Of a DNA stretch of 40,929 nucleotides, positions 34,523 to 40,929 are shown in pieces. The stretch lies in the NCBI GenBank assembly GCA_017964005.1, contig JAGCSR010000010.1, forward strand, positions 1-40,929, read 5' to 3'. Origin of the DNA: Clostridiales bacterium (GTDB lineage: Bacteria > Bacillota > Clostridia > Saccharofermentanales > Saccharofermentanaceae). The notes below the pieces were generated by a model. The model did not search any database. It was not told the DNA's origin and saw nothing but the letters and a program-made list of their open reading frames with translations. Within the stretch, counting starts at the first letter, position 1; the number at the start of each line of letters is the position of its first letter. Made by a program: the position numbers and the translations under genes.

Positions 34523-35116
34523 ATGAAGATATCGAAGAAGGACATAGTGCTGATAGTGATAACCGTGATAATGCTGGGTGTTCTCATCGGAGGCTTTATC
34601 TACGACCGCACGCCCGCTCTTCTGGACAGGACAAACTACTTTCTTATCTCCGAGGATGATAACCTGAGGGTCTCACAGATAGAGAAGCACGGGTTCCTCT
34701 ATAACAGAGCCGCATATGAGGCGAAGATAGAGATTTTGGACGGATATTGGGAGACATACTATTTTGCCCTTGCAAACCTCTATCAGAACGAGGGGCAGCT
34801 CATGGACTTCAAGGAGTTCAAAAAGTATGCCGATATGAATCTGGATAAAGTAAGCATTACTCCGTCTCCCGACAGCAAGGCTACTGTCTGGCTCATGGGG
34901 ACCAAGCTGGAACTTAGCAACGCTCAGAAAAATGCCATAAGGTCAGGGAAGACTTCCGAGACTTCGGCTCCGGCCCTTGATCTCAGAGGCGGCACAGCTC
35001 AGGCAACGGATGCCACCACCGTTGCATACAGTTCGTATGACGGGGCTACGGCAGTATATATCATCGATCAGGAGAGCGACGGCAAGGCATATCTGTACAT
35101 TTACTATTCCAAGTAA
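34523..35116 (+). CDS. Small membrane-anchored protein of unknown function
   Basis: 197 residues. One N-terminal transmembrane helix (DIVLIVITVIMLGVLIGGFI) anchors an extracytoplasmic part of about 165 residues with YWETYYFALANLYQNEGQLM, a Ser/Thr/Ala-rich segment, and the end DQESDGKAYLYIYYSK. I do not recognise a family. AAGGAG is about 10 bases before the ATG, and the gene is 18 bases after tatD, so it is the third gene of the metG transcript. Confidence 0.75.
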   Translation: MKISKKDIVLIVITVIMLGVLIGGFIYDRTPALLDRTNYFLISEDDNLRVSQIEKHGFLYNRAAYEAKIEILDGYWETYYFALANLYQNEGQLMDFKEFKKYADMNLDKVSITPSPDSKATVWLMGTKLELSNAQKNAIRSGKTSETSAPALDLRGGTAQATDATTVAYSSYDGATAVYIIDQESDGKAYLYIYYSK

Positions 35117-35145
35117 ATGGACGGCAAACCCTTAAGATCAGGGGC

Positions 35146-35167
35146 TTTCGCAACTTATCTTGCGAAA
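35146..35167. repeat. Inverted repeat after the metG operon
   Basis: TTTCGCAA and TTGCGAAA pair over a six-base loop. No T-tract follows on the plus strand, so it may be a processed-end stabiliser, a weak terminator or an operator. Confidence 0.4.
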
Positions 35168-35192
35168 AGATGATCAAATCACAAAAAATGTG

Positions 35193-35222
35193 TTGACACA
35201 AAGGATAATAATCGTTTATAAT
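35193..35222 (+). promoter_or_regulatory. Promoter of the tRNA cluster
   Basis: Perfect TTGACA (35193-35198) and perfect TATAAT (35217-35222) with an 18-base spacer, about 33 bases before the first tRNA. This is the closest match to consensus in the window. Confidence 0.9.
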
Positions 35223-35254
35223 TTTCAAGCGTTTTGAGGAACCTTGATGCAAAC

Positions 35255-35330
35255 GGAAGCTTAGCTCAGCTGGGAGAGCATCTGCCTTACAAGCAGAGGG
35301 TCACAGGTTCGAGCCCTGTAGTTTCCACCA
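35255..35330 (+). tRNA. tRNA-Val (anticodon UAC)
   Basis: 76 bases with encoded CCA. The acceptor GGAAGCT pairs with AGTTTCC; D-arm TAGCTCAGCTGGGAGAGC; anticodon loop CTTACAA; T-loop GGTTCGAGCC. The anticodon TAC decodes valine. Confidence 0.97.
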
Positions 35331-35334
35331 ATAC

Positions 35335-35412
35335 GGCGCAGTAGTTCAGCCTGGTTAGAATGCCAGCCTGTCACGCTGGAGGTCGAGGGTTCGAGCCCCT
35401 TCTGCGTCGCCA
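35335..35412 (+). tRNA. tRNA-Asp (anticodon GUC)
   Basis: 78 bases with encoded CCA. The acceptor GGCGCAG pairs with CTGCGTC; anticodon loop CTGTCAC; T-loop GGTTCGAGCC. It starts four bases after tRNA-Val. Confidence 0.97.
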
Positions 35413-35415
35413 CAT

Positions 35416-35447
35416 GAGCCGGCTCGACTTGGGTCGGCTCGTGTTTT
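35416..35447 (+). terminator. Hairpin between tRNA-Asp and tRNA-Phe
   Basis: GAGCCG and CGGCTC pair over 13 bases and are followed by GTGTTTTG. It may stop part of the transcripts before tRNA-Phe, or be a processing signal. Confidence 0.5.
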
Positions 35448-35523
35448 GCCCAGATAGCTCAGTCGGTAGAGCAGGGGACTGAAAATCCCCGTGTCCTTGG
35501 TTCGATTCCGAGTCTGGGCACCA
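35448..35523 (+). tRNA. tRNA-Phe (anticodon GAA)
   Basis: 76 bases with encoded CCA. The acceptor GCCCAGA pairs with TCTGGGC; anticodon loop CTGAAAA; T-loop GGTTCGATTCC. The anticodon GAA decodes phenylalanine. Confidence 0.97.
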
Positions 35524-35526
35524 CAG

Positions 35527-35565
35527 GACCGTATCGCTCGAAGTGATACGGTCTTTTACTTTATT
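35527..35565 (+). terminator. Terminator of the tRNA cluster
   Basis: A nine-base stem GACCGTATC / GATACGGTC with a nine-base loop, followed by TTTTACTTTATT. It begins four bases after tRNA-Phe. Confidence 0.88.
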
Positions 35566-35598
35566 ACGCGCGCGCCGCGACAAAAGGAGTGGGGAGCC

Positions 35599-38337
35599 AT
35601 GAGCAAATACTTTGCGATGAACAAGGAAGATACTGTATCGGAACTTAATACCGATATCAAGAAGGGTCTGACCTCTGATGAGGCAGCTGCACGCCTTGCC
35701 AAGTACGGACCGAATTCCCTGGGAGAAGAGAAGAAGACCCCTCTTTGGAAGAGGTTTTTGCTGCAGTTTGCGGATGCCATGGTATTCATCCTCATCGGCG
35801 CTGCCATCCTGTCCGGCTATATGGCAATGAAGGAAGGTACTTCCGAAGGCTGGATCGATGTAATAGTAATCGTTGCGATAATCATCCTTAACGCCGTTCT
35901 CGGTGTATATCAGGAAGGCAAGGCTGACAAGGCCTTGGATGCCCTGAAGAAGATGAGTTCACCCAAGACCAAGACCCTGCGTGACGGCAAGGTCACTCTG
36001 GTCGAGTCAGAGAGCGTTGTCCCCGGCGATGTCGTGCTGATCGATGCCGGTGATGCCATCGCTTCCGACATGAGACTTATCGAGTCTGAGTCCCTGAAGG
36101 CTGACGAGTCGTCCCTTACAGGCGAATCGGTTCCTGCAGAGAAGGACTGCAATGCAAAGCTTTCGGAAGACTGCGGTGTCGGAGACCGTTCCAATATGGT
36201 ATTCTCCGGAACCGTTATCACATACGGAAGAGGCAAGGGTGTTGTTACCGCGACAGGTACATCTTCCGAGCTCGGTAAGATCGCGGAACGCCTGGGTCAG
36301 ATCAAGGATGAGACAACCCCGCTTCAGAAAGGCCTGAATACATTGGGCAAGATCCTGGCGATCGTATGTGTCCTGGTCTGCCTCATTGTATTCGCCGTAG
36401 ACCTTTTCGTTCAGCACAATACTCTTGAAGATTCCCTCATGACCGCAGTGTCTTTGGCAGTTGCAGCTATCCCCGAAGGTTTGGCGGCAGTCGTAACCAT
36501 AGTCCTGTCCGTCGGAATGACTACCATGGCTCAGCGCAACGCTATAGTAAAGAAGCTGTCCGCAGTCGAGACTTTGGGATGTGTCGATGTTATCTGTTCG
36601 GATAAGACCGGAACCCTGACCCAGAACCAGATGACCGTAAGGGTCCTCTACAGCGAGGGCACGGTAATGAACGTAACCGGCGGAGGATATGCTCCCGAAG
36701 GCGAGATAACGGACACTGACGGAGTCAATGTCGTCTATCCCCACGATCTTGTGCTGTCTGCGGTCCTTTGTAACGACGCATCCATCGTAAAGGATGAGAA
36801 CGGCAAATATACATGTATCGGAGACCCTACGGAAGGCGCCCTTACCACGCTCGGCACAAAGTGCGGTCTTGAGCGTGACGAGATCTTCTTAAGATATCCG
36901 AGACAGGCAGAGCTTCCGTTCGATTCGGACCGCAAGATGATGACAACTTTCCACGATATCGACGGCAAGTTCGTAAGTTACACGAAGGGCGCTCCCGATA
37001 TCATGCTGTCCAGATGCTCTTACTATGACGAGGGCGGTGTCATCAAGCCCATGACCGCTGAAGTCTTAAAGCGCGCTGAGAAAGCAAATCACGACTTCGC
37101 CTGCAAGGCGATCAGAGTCCTGGCTTTCGCATACAGGGTATATGACGATAAGTCGTTCGACGGAGCGACATTCGCATCCGAAGAGGATATGGTCTTCTTA
37201 GGTCTTATCGGAATGATCGATCCGCCCCGTGATGAAGCCCGTGACGCTATCGCAGTCTGCCGCCAGGCCGGTATACGTACCGTAATGATAACCGGTGACT
37301 ACAAGGATTCCGCTTCTGCCATAGCCGACAGCCTCAATATGTGTGACGGCGAAGTAAAGGCCCTCTCCGGCGGAGAACTCGAGAAGATGACCGACGCTGA
37401 TCTCAGAGATGCTGTAGATAACGTAAGCGTATATGCCAGAGTCGCTCCGGAACACAAGGTCCGCATTGTCACGGCCCTCAAGGATAACGGACACATCGCG
37501 TCTATGACCGGTGACGGCGTAAACGACGCTCCTGCATTGAAGGCAGCCGATATCGGTGTTGCAATGGGCATCACCGGAACAGATGTTGCCAAGAACTCTG
37601 CCGACATGATCCTGATGGACGATAACTTCGCTACCATAGTAGGAGCGGTGGAACAGGGAAGGATCATCTATTCCAATATCCGTAAGTTCGTCGGGTTCCT
37701 GCTGTCCTGTAATATAGGTGAGATCCTGATCGTATTCCTGATCTCGCTGATCCCCAACTCCGTAATCCCCGGCATCGCTGCCCCCATGACCGCGATCCAG
37801 CTGTTGTGGCTGAACCTCGTGACCGACAGTTTCCCGGCTTTGGCCCTGGGAAGAGAGAAGGGCGAACCCGGCATAATGAAGGTGCCGCCGAGGAAGAAGG
37901 GCGAGCCCATAATCAACGGCAAGATGCGCGTAATGATCGCAGTCCAGGCCGTGGTGCTCTTCATAAGCGTTGCATCGGCATTCCTTGCATCCCTTATGTC
38001 CGGCAATTCTTTCTTTGCCGCGGCAGACTACAAGGCGATCGATACGGCAAGGACAGTGGCATTTGCCACCCTGATCTGCGCCGAGCTCTTCAGGGCATTT
38101 GCCGCAAGATCCGAGACGGTCTCGGTATTCAAACTCGGGTTCTTCTCGAACCGCTTCATGAATATCTCCGTTCTGGTCTCGCTGGCCCTGACCCTTGCGG
38201 TCATCTATATCCCGGGCGTTAACAGGATCTTCGACAATGTTCCTTTGAACCCCACCGCATGGCTCGTTATAATCCCTCTGGCAATACTGCCTTTCGCAGC
38301 AGGTGAGATATATAAATTAATCCGATTGCATAAATAA
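35599..38337 (+). CDS. P2A-type (calcium) cation-transporting ATPase
   Basis: 912 residues, normal for the PacL/SERCA-like group. The N-terminal domain has LTSDEAAARLAKYGPNSLGE; the actuator has TGES (from 174); TM4 has AAIPEGLAAVVTIVLSVGMT; the phosphorylated Asp335 is in DKTGTLTQNQM; the hinge is MTGDGVNDAPALKAADIGVA; TM6 has WLNLVTDSFPALALG. PEGL in TM4 and NLVTD in TM6 point to Ca2+ (or Mn2+) export rather than heavy metals. The ATG at 35599 has AAGGAG nine bases upstream; the open frame further upstream runs through tRNA-Phe and its terminator and is not coding. A promoter for it is not obvious in the 34 bases after that terminator. Confidence 0.93.
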   Translation: MSKYFAMNKEDTVSELNTDIKKGLTSDEAAARLAKYGPNSLGEEKKTPLWKRFLLQFADAMVFILIGAAILSGYMAMKEGTSEGWIDVIVIVAIIILNAVLGVYQEGKADKALDALKKMSSPKTKTLRDGKVTLVESESVVPGDVVLIDAGDAIASDMRLIESESLKADESSLTGESVPAEKDCNAKLSEDCGVGDRSNMVFSGTVITYGRGKGVVTATGTSSELGKIAERLGQIKDETTPLQKGLNTLGKILAIVCVLVCLIVFAVDLFVQHNTLEDSLMTAVSLAVAAIPEGLAAVVTIVLSVGMTTMAQRNAIVKKLSAVETLGCVDVICSDKTGTLTQNQMTVRVLYSEGTVMNVTGGGYAPEGEITDTDGVNVVYPHDLVLSAVLCNDASIVKDENGKYTCIGDPTEGALTTLGTKCGLERDEIFLRYPRQAELPFDSDRKMMTTFHDIDGKFVSYTKGAPDIMLSRCSYYDEGGVIKPMTAEVLKRAEKANHDFACKAIRVLAFAYRVYDDKSFDGATFASEEDMVFLGLIGMIDPPRDEARDAIAVCRQAGIRTVMITGDYKDSASAIADSLNMCDGEVKALSGGELEKMTDADLRDAVDNVSVYARVAPEHKVRIVTALKDNGHIASMTGDGVNDAPALKAADIGVAMGITGTDVAKNSADMILMDDNFATIVGAVEQGRIIYSNIRKFVGFLLSCNIGEILIVFLISLIPNSVIPGIAAPMTAIQLLWLNLVTDSFPALALGREKGEPGIMKVPPRKKGEPIINGKMRVMIAVQAVVLFISVASAFLASLMSGNSFFAAADYKAIDTARTVAFATLICAELFRAFAARSETVSVFKLGFFSNRFMNISVLVSLALTLAVIYIPGVNRIFDNVPLNPTAWLVIIPLAILPFAAGEIYKLIRLHK

Positions 38338-38354
38338 AACACGTGTGGTATTAT
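38326..38354 (+). promoter_or_regulatory. Promoter of secG
   Basis: TTGCAT (38326-38331), 17-base spacer, and TATTAT (38349-38354) with a TGG extension. The -35 lies in the last codons of the ATPase gene. Confidence 0.65.
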
Positions 38355-38390
38355 TTATCGGCAATAATCTATTAACAGGAGATACACATC

Positions 38391-38648
38391 ATGAGTGTAG
38401 TCAATATCATTCTTTCAGCAATCGATGCGCTTTTGGCATTGGCAATAATCGTACTCTTCCTCGTTCAGGAGGGTAATGACCGCGGTATGGGTGTCGTCGC
38501 AGGCTCCAATTCTTCGACGGATTCATACTACAGCAAGATCAAGGGAAGGTCCCGTGAGGAGACATTGAAGAAGCTGACAATCGGCTGTGCAGTCGTCTTT
38601 GCCATCATCTCCGTATTCCTGTATCTGTCTCTTGCCCGCAACTGGTAA
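38391..38648 (+). CDS. secG: Preprotein translocase subunit SecG
   Basis: 85 residues with two transmembrane helices (NIILSAIDALLALAIIVLFL and KLTIGCAVVFAIISVFLYLS) joined by a Gly/Ser-rich loop. The LFLVQEGNDRGMGVVAGSNS segment is the usual SecG loop. SecG assists SecYE in protein export. ACAGGAG is about 10 bases before the ATG. A strong terminator follows, so secG is probably expressed mostly alone. Confidence 0.93.
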   Translation: MSVVNIILSAIDALLALAIIVLFLVQEGNDRGMGVVAGSNSSTDSYYSKIKGRSREETLKKLTIGCAVVFAIISVFLYLSLARNW

Positions 38649-38675
38649 GTAAGAACTGATCTGACAGATCAATGG

Positions 38676-38709
38676 CAGCCGGTCTTTTGACCGGCTGTTT
38701 TGTTTTTTT
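38676..38709 (+). terminator. Terminator of secG
   Basis: CAGCCGGTC-TTTT-GACCGGCTG is a perfect nine-base stem followed by TTTTGTTTTTTT. Confidence 0.95.
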
Positions 38710-38722
38710 GCGGCGGAAGGAA

Positions 38723-38728
38723 TATAAT
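38723..38728 (+). promoter_or_regulatory. Promoter -10 for the 199-residue gene and rnr
   Basis: A perfect TATAAT stands about 31 bases before the ATG at 38759, directly after the secG terminator. The -35 would overlap the terminator T-tract and is not clear. Confidence 0.5.
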
Positions 38729-38758
38729 TCAATTAGTAATCGAAAGGTAAGGGATAAG

Positions 38759-39358
38759 ATGGATTCACCTTTGGCAACCGCAAGATACAAGAACGGCAGC
38801 AAGGAAGCGCTCTTCTATGATGAACGGATGGAGTTTGACGGGAACGTCTTAAGATATGATGATATCAAGACGGTCTCCGTTAATGCCTCAAATGACAAGA
38901 TATTCGGGATAGTGTTCTATCTGTCCAACTTCTCCTTCGATTTTGCTTTCGAGGATATGGATGGGAAGACCTTACATCTCGAGAGAAGGGGCACTTCTTT
39001 GTACGGGATAGGTTCTGCGACCCGTGTTCTCCATGAATATGAAGTCGTGGCGCCTCCAATGTACGATATTGTCATTCCAAGAGTCGTAAGGAGGTTTATC
39101 TCAACCATCGATGCCGGCGGCAGTATCGATCTGTGCGGGATGAATATCACGTCCTCCGGAATCACTTATAAGTATCTCGGTGAAGACATAGTCATAGATA
39201 AGTCGAACTTTGCAGGATGCGAAGTAACTTCCGATCCTTTGTATGTTCTGGTATATATGACAGATTCCAAAGGCAAGAGAAAGCAGGTCAACCGTATAGA
39301 CGCGGCAAAACCTAACGCATGGCTGATAAGACCTGTCCTAAGACACATTTTCGGGTGA
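38759..39358 (+). CDS. Unknown 199-residue protein upstream of rnr
   Basis: 199 residues, no signal peptide and no transmembrane helix. Alternating hydrophobic strands (DERMEFDGNVLRYDDIKTVS, KIFGIVFYLSNFSFDFAFED, KTLHLERRGTSLYGIG) suggest a beta-rich, PH-like fold, and it ends in a basic, Arg-rich tail. I do not recognise a family. The start at 38759 is the first ATG after the promoter; the longer frame to 38672 passes through the secG terminator. rnr starts five bases after its stop, so the two are probably coupled. Confidence 0.7.
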   Translation: MDSPLATARYKNGSKEALFYDERMEFDGNVLRYDDIKTVSVNASNDKIFGIVFYLSNFSFDFAFEDMDGKTLHLERRGTSLYGIGSATRVLHEYEVVAPPMYDIVIPRVVRRFISTIDAGGSIDLCGMNITSSGITYKYLGEDIVIDKSNFAGCEVTSDPLYVLVYMTDSKGKRKQVNRIDAAKPNAWLIRPVLRHIFG

Positions 39359-39362
39359 TGGT

Positions 39363-40929
39363 ATGGGAAGACGTAATAAGAAGAAAGTATTCCATAAGAG
39401 ACCTTCGGGAACACCGGCTTATAAGCATTCCCGGTCTTTCGGTAATTCCGGGAAATATTCCGTTAAGAAAGGATCGGTACAGAATATCCCTGCGTTTGAC
39501 GAGCCTTTGAACTTTACGGAGGTTGCTCCCAGAGGACCTGCAAGGGTGAAGAATACCGTTGTAGGTGTCTTGAGAGCTAAGGGCAACGGCGGCGAAGTCA
39601 TCCCCGGACCTTCCTTCAAAGAGACTGACTTCGGTCCCGTATCCATATACAGTAAAGATTTAAACGGCGCGCCTTTCGGAATGACCGTTGTCTGTGAGAT
39701 ATTGAATCCTTCCGCAAAGAAAGGGCAGTTCAGGGGCAAGATCGTCGAGGTCCTCGGTGACTACGGCAGACCTGATGTCAGGATGGCGGAAGTAATTACG
39801 AGATACGGTCTTAAACAGAAGTTTCCCGAAGAGGTAACGGCCGAGATCGAGAATGTGGGCATAAGCCTTACCGATGAAGAGGTGGAGGACGCGATCAGGC
39901 GCGGCAGGCGTGATCTTAGAGACCTTACCACCATCACTATTGACGGTGAGGACGCCAAGGACCTGGACGATGCCATCACTTTGGAGCGCCTGCCCAACGG
40001 TAACTGGCACCTCTATGTGCATATTGCGGATGTCTCAAACTATGTAAGGGAAGGGACTGCGCTCAATGAAGAAGCATTCTGCCGTGGAACCTCCGTATAT
40101 CTTGCGGACCGGGTCCTGCCGATGCTCCCGGCGAAGCTCTCAAACGGTATCTGCAGTCTTAACCCCAATGTTGCCAGGTTCACCATGACCTGTGAGATGG
40201 AACTTGACGATGAAGGACATGAAGTAAAGTCCGATATATATGAGAGCGTGATCATAAGCGACCGCAGAATGAGCTATAACGAGTGCTACAGGATCCTTAC
40301 CGAACCTGATGACGGGGATGCCGCAGAATACGGCAAGATCTTGGGGATGCTGACGGATATGAAGGTCCTGGCGGATATCCTCAAGAGGATGAGAGAGGGA
40401 AGGGGTGCTATCAACTTCAACTTCCCCGAGACAAAGGTCATCCTTGACGATGACGGTAATACAACGGATGTTATGGCATATCCGATCAACTTCTGCCACG
40501 GCATCATAGAATCCTTCATGATCGCAGCCAACGAGTGTGTCGCGGAGACCTTCTGCCGTAAGCAGTATCCCTTCGTTTACCGTGTTCACGACGATCCTGA
40601 TCCCATCAAGATCGCGGGATTCAATATGGTGGCAAGGCATCTGGGGATCCCGGGAAGGATACCGAATGAACCTAAGCCCATAGATATCGCCAACTTCATG
40701 GCGAATGCTTACGATAACCCAAGGCGCGAACTTCTGGAGGAACTCCTCCTGCGTTCCATGGCAAAAGCCGTCTACGACTCGGTGAACCTCGGGCACTTCG
40801 GTCTTGCGTCCAAGTACTACTGTCACTTTACATCGCCTATCAGAAGATATCCCGATCTCCAGATCCACAGGATCATCAAGGAGAATCTTCAGGGTAAGCT
40901 CGAGGAGAAGCGCATAGCTCACTATGACA
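39363..40929 (+). CDS. rnr: Ribonuclease R, 3' end beyond the window
   Basis: The open frame runs 522 codons from MGRRNKKKVFHKRPSGTPAY to the window edge without a stop. After a basic N-terminal tail of about 40 residues comes an OB/cold-shock-like region (about 70-150) and then the RNB catalytic domain from about 187: TIDGEDAKDLDDAITLERL, with the metal-binding Asp residues at 197-203, then YVHIADVSNYV, FCRGTSVYLADRVLPMLP and HFTSPIRRYPDLQIHRI. RNase R is a 3'-5' exoribonuclease that degrades structured RNA and takes part in tmRNA quality control. The secG-...-rnr order agrees with the usual secG-rnr-smpB group, here with one gene inserted. Confidence 0.95.
   Translation, partial: MGRRNKKKVFHKRPSGTPAYKHSRSFGNSGKYSVKKGSVQNIPAFDEPLNFTEVAPRGPARVKNTVVGVLRAKGNGGEVIPGPSFKETDFGPVSIYSKDLNGAPFGMTVVCEILNPSAKKGQFRGKIVEVLGDYGRPDVRMAEVITRYGLKQKFPEEVTAEIENVGISLTDEEVEDAIRRGRRDLRDLTTITIDGEDAKDLDDAITLERLPNGNWHLYVHIADVSNYVREGTALNEEAFCRGTSVYLADRVLPMLPAKLSNGICSLNPNVARFTMTCEMELDDEGHEVKSDIYESVIISDRRMSYNECYRILTEPDDGDAAEYGKILGMLTDMKVLADILKRMREGRGAINFNFPETKVILDDDGNTTDVMAYPINFCHGIIESFMIAANECVAETFCRKQYPFVYRVHDDPDPIKIAGFNMVARHLGIPGRIPNEPKPIDIANFMANAYDNPRRELLEELLLRSMAKAVYDSVNLGHFGLASKYYCHFTSPIRRYPDLQIHRIIKENLQGKLEEKRIAHYD

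Noticed and set aside
35491..35598. 36-codon upstream extension of the ATPase
   Set aside because: It overlaps tRNA-Phe and its terminator; the ATG at 35599 has a proper ribosome site.
40140..40922. Minus-strand open frame of 260 codons at the right edge
   Set aside because: It is antisense to the RNB domain of rnr, which has all catalytic motifs in the plus frame.

Overview
The window looks like one chromosomal contig from a Gram-positive anaerobe of the class Clostridia, probably a gut or rumen species. The reasons are mid-range base composition, AGGAGG-type ribosome sites, a T-box riboswitch, SpaA/Cna-B and SLH surface proteins, SLH-anchored leucine-rich repeat proteins, a circularly permuted GH3 enzyme and an Rpn-type transposase remnant. 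Genus cannot be fixed from the sequence alone; a Saccharofermentans-, Ruminococcus- or Lachnospiraceae-like host is a guess. No phage, CRISPR array or intact insertion sequence was seen.

Layout. 1-2016: minus-strand cyclase-family hydrolase (cut by the window edge) coupled to a SpoIIE/RsbU-type membrane phosphatase. 2045-4632: a minus-strand fusion protein (XRE DNA-binding domain, cupin, acyl-CoA synthetase) preceded by a complete T-box riboswitch whose specifier reads UAC (tyrosine). 4739-5715: SDR oxidoreductase and a DUF896 protein. 5796-14184: a 2167-residue secreted SpaA/fibro-slime adhesin followed 21 bp later by a membrane glycerophosphodiesterase. 14177-15920: minus-strand secreted tyrosine-phosphatase-like protein and a nitroreductase. 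16005-19258: tcdA and a permuted GH3 glycosidase. 19315-23859: a regulator plus polyamine transporter operon (XRE-cupin, potA, potB, potC, potD) with promoter and terminator. 23919-31638: surface region with a lipoprotein LD-carboxypeptidase-like peptidase and two paralogous LRR/Big_2/SLH proteins separated by a decayed, frameshifted transposase. 31665-35116: metG, tatD and a small membrane-anchored protein. 35193-35565: tRNA-Val, tRNA-Asp and tRNA-Phe with promoter and terminators. 35599-40929: a P2A calcium-type ATPase, secG, an unknown 199-residue protein and rnr (RNase R, cut by the window edge).

How it fits together. About half of the DNA is ordinary housekeeping (metG-tatD, secG-rnr, tcdA, potABCD, tRNAs). 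The accessory part is mostly cell surface: a giant adhesin with a C-terminal sortase-like tail, SLH-anchored LRR proteins, a surface peptidase and a lipid/teichoic-acid-type phosphodiesterase. The most unusual item is the T-box plus fusion gene. A tRNA-Tyr-sensing leader on an aryl/medium-chain acyl-CoA ligase suggests that the cell turns on activation of an aromatic acid when charged tRNA-Tyr is scarce, which would fit tyrosine synthesis from 4-hydroxyphenylacetate by reductive carboxylation. That pathway link is inference.
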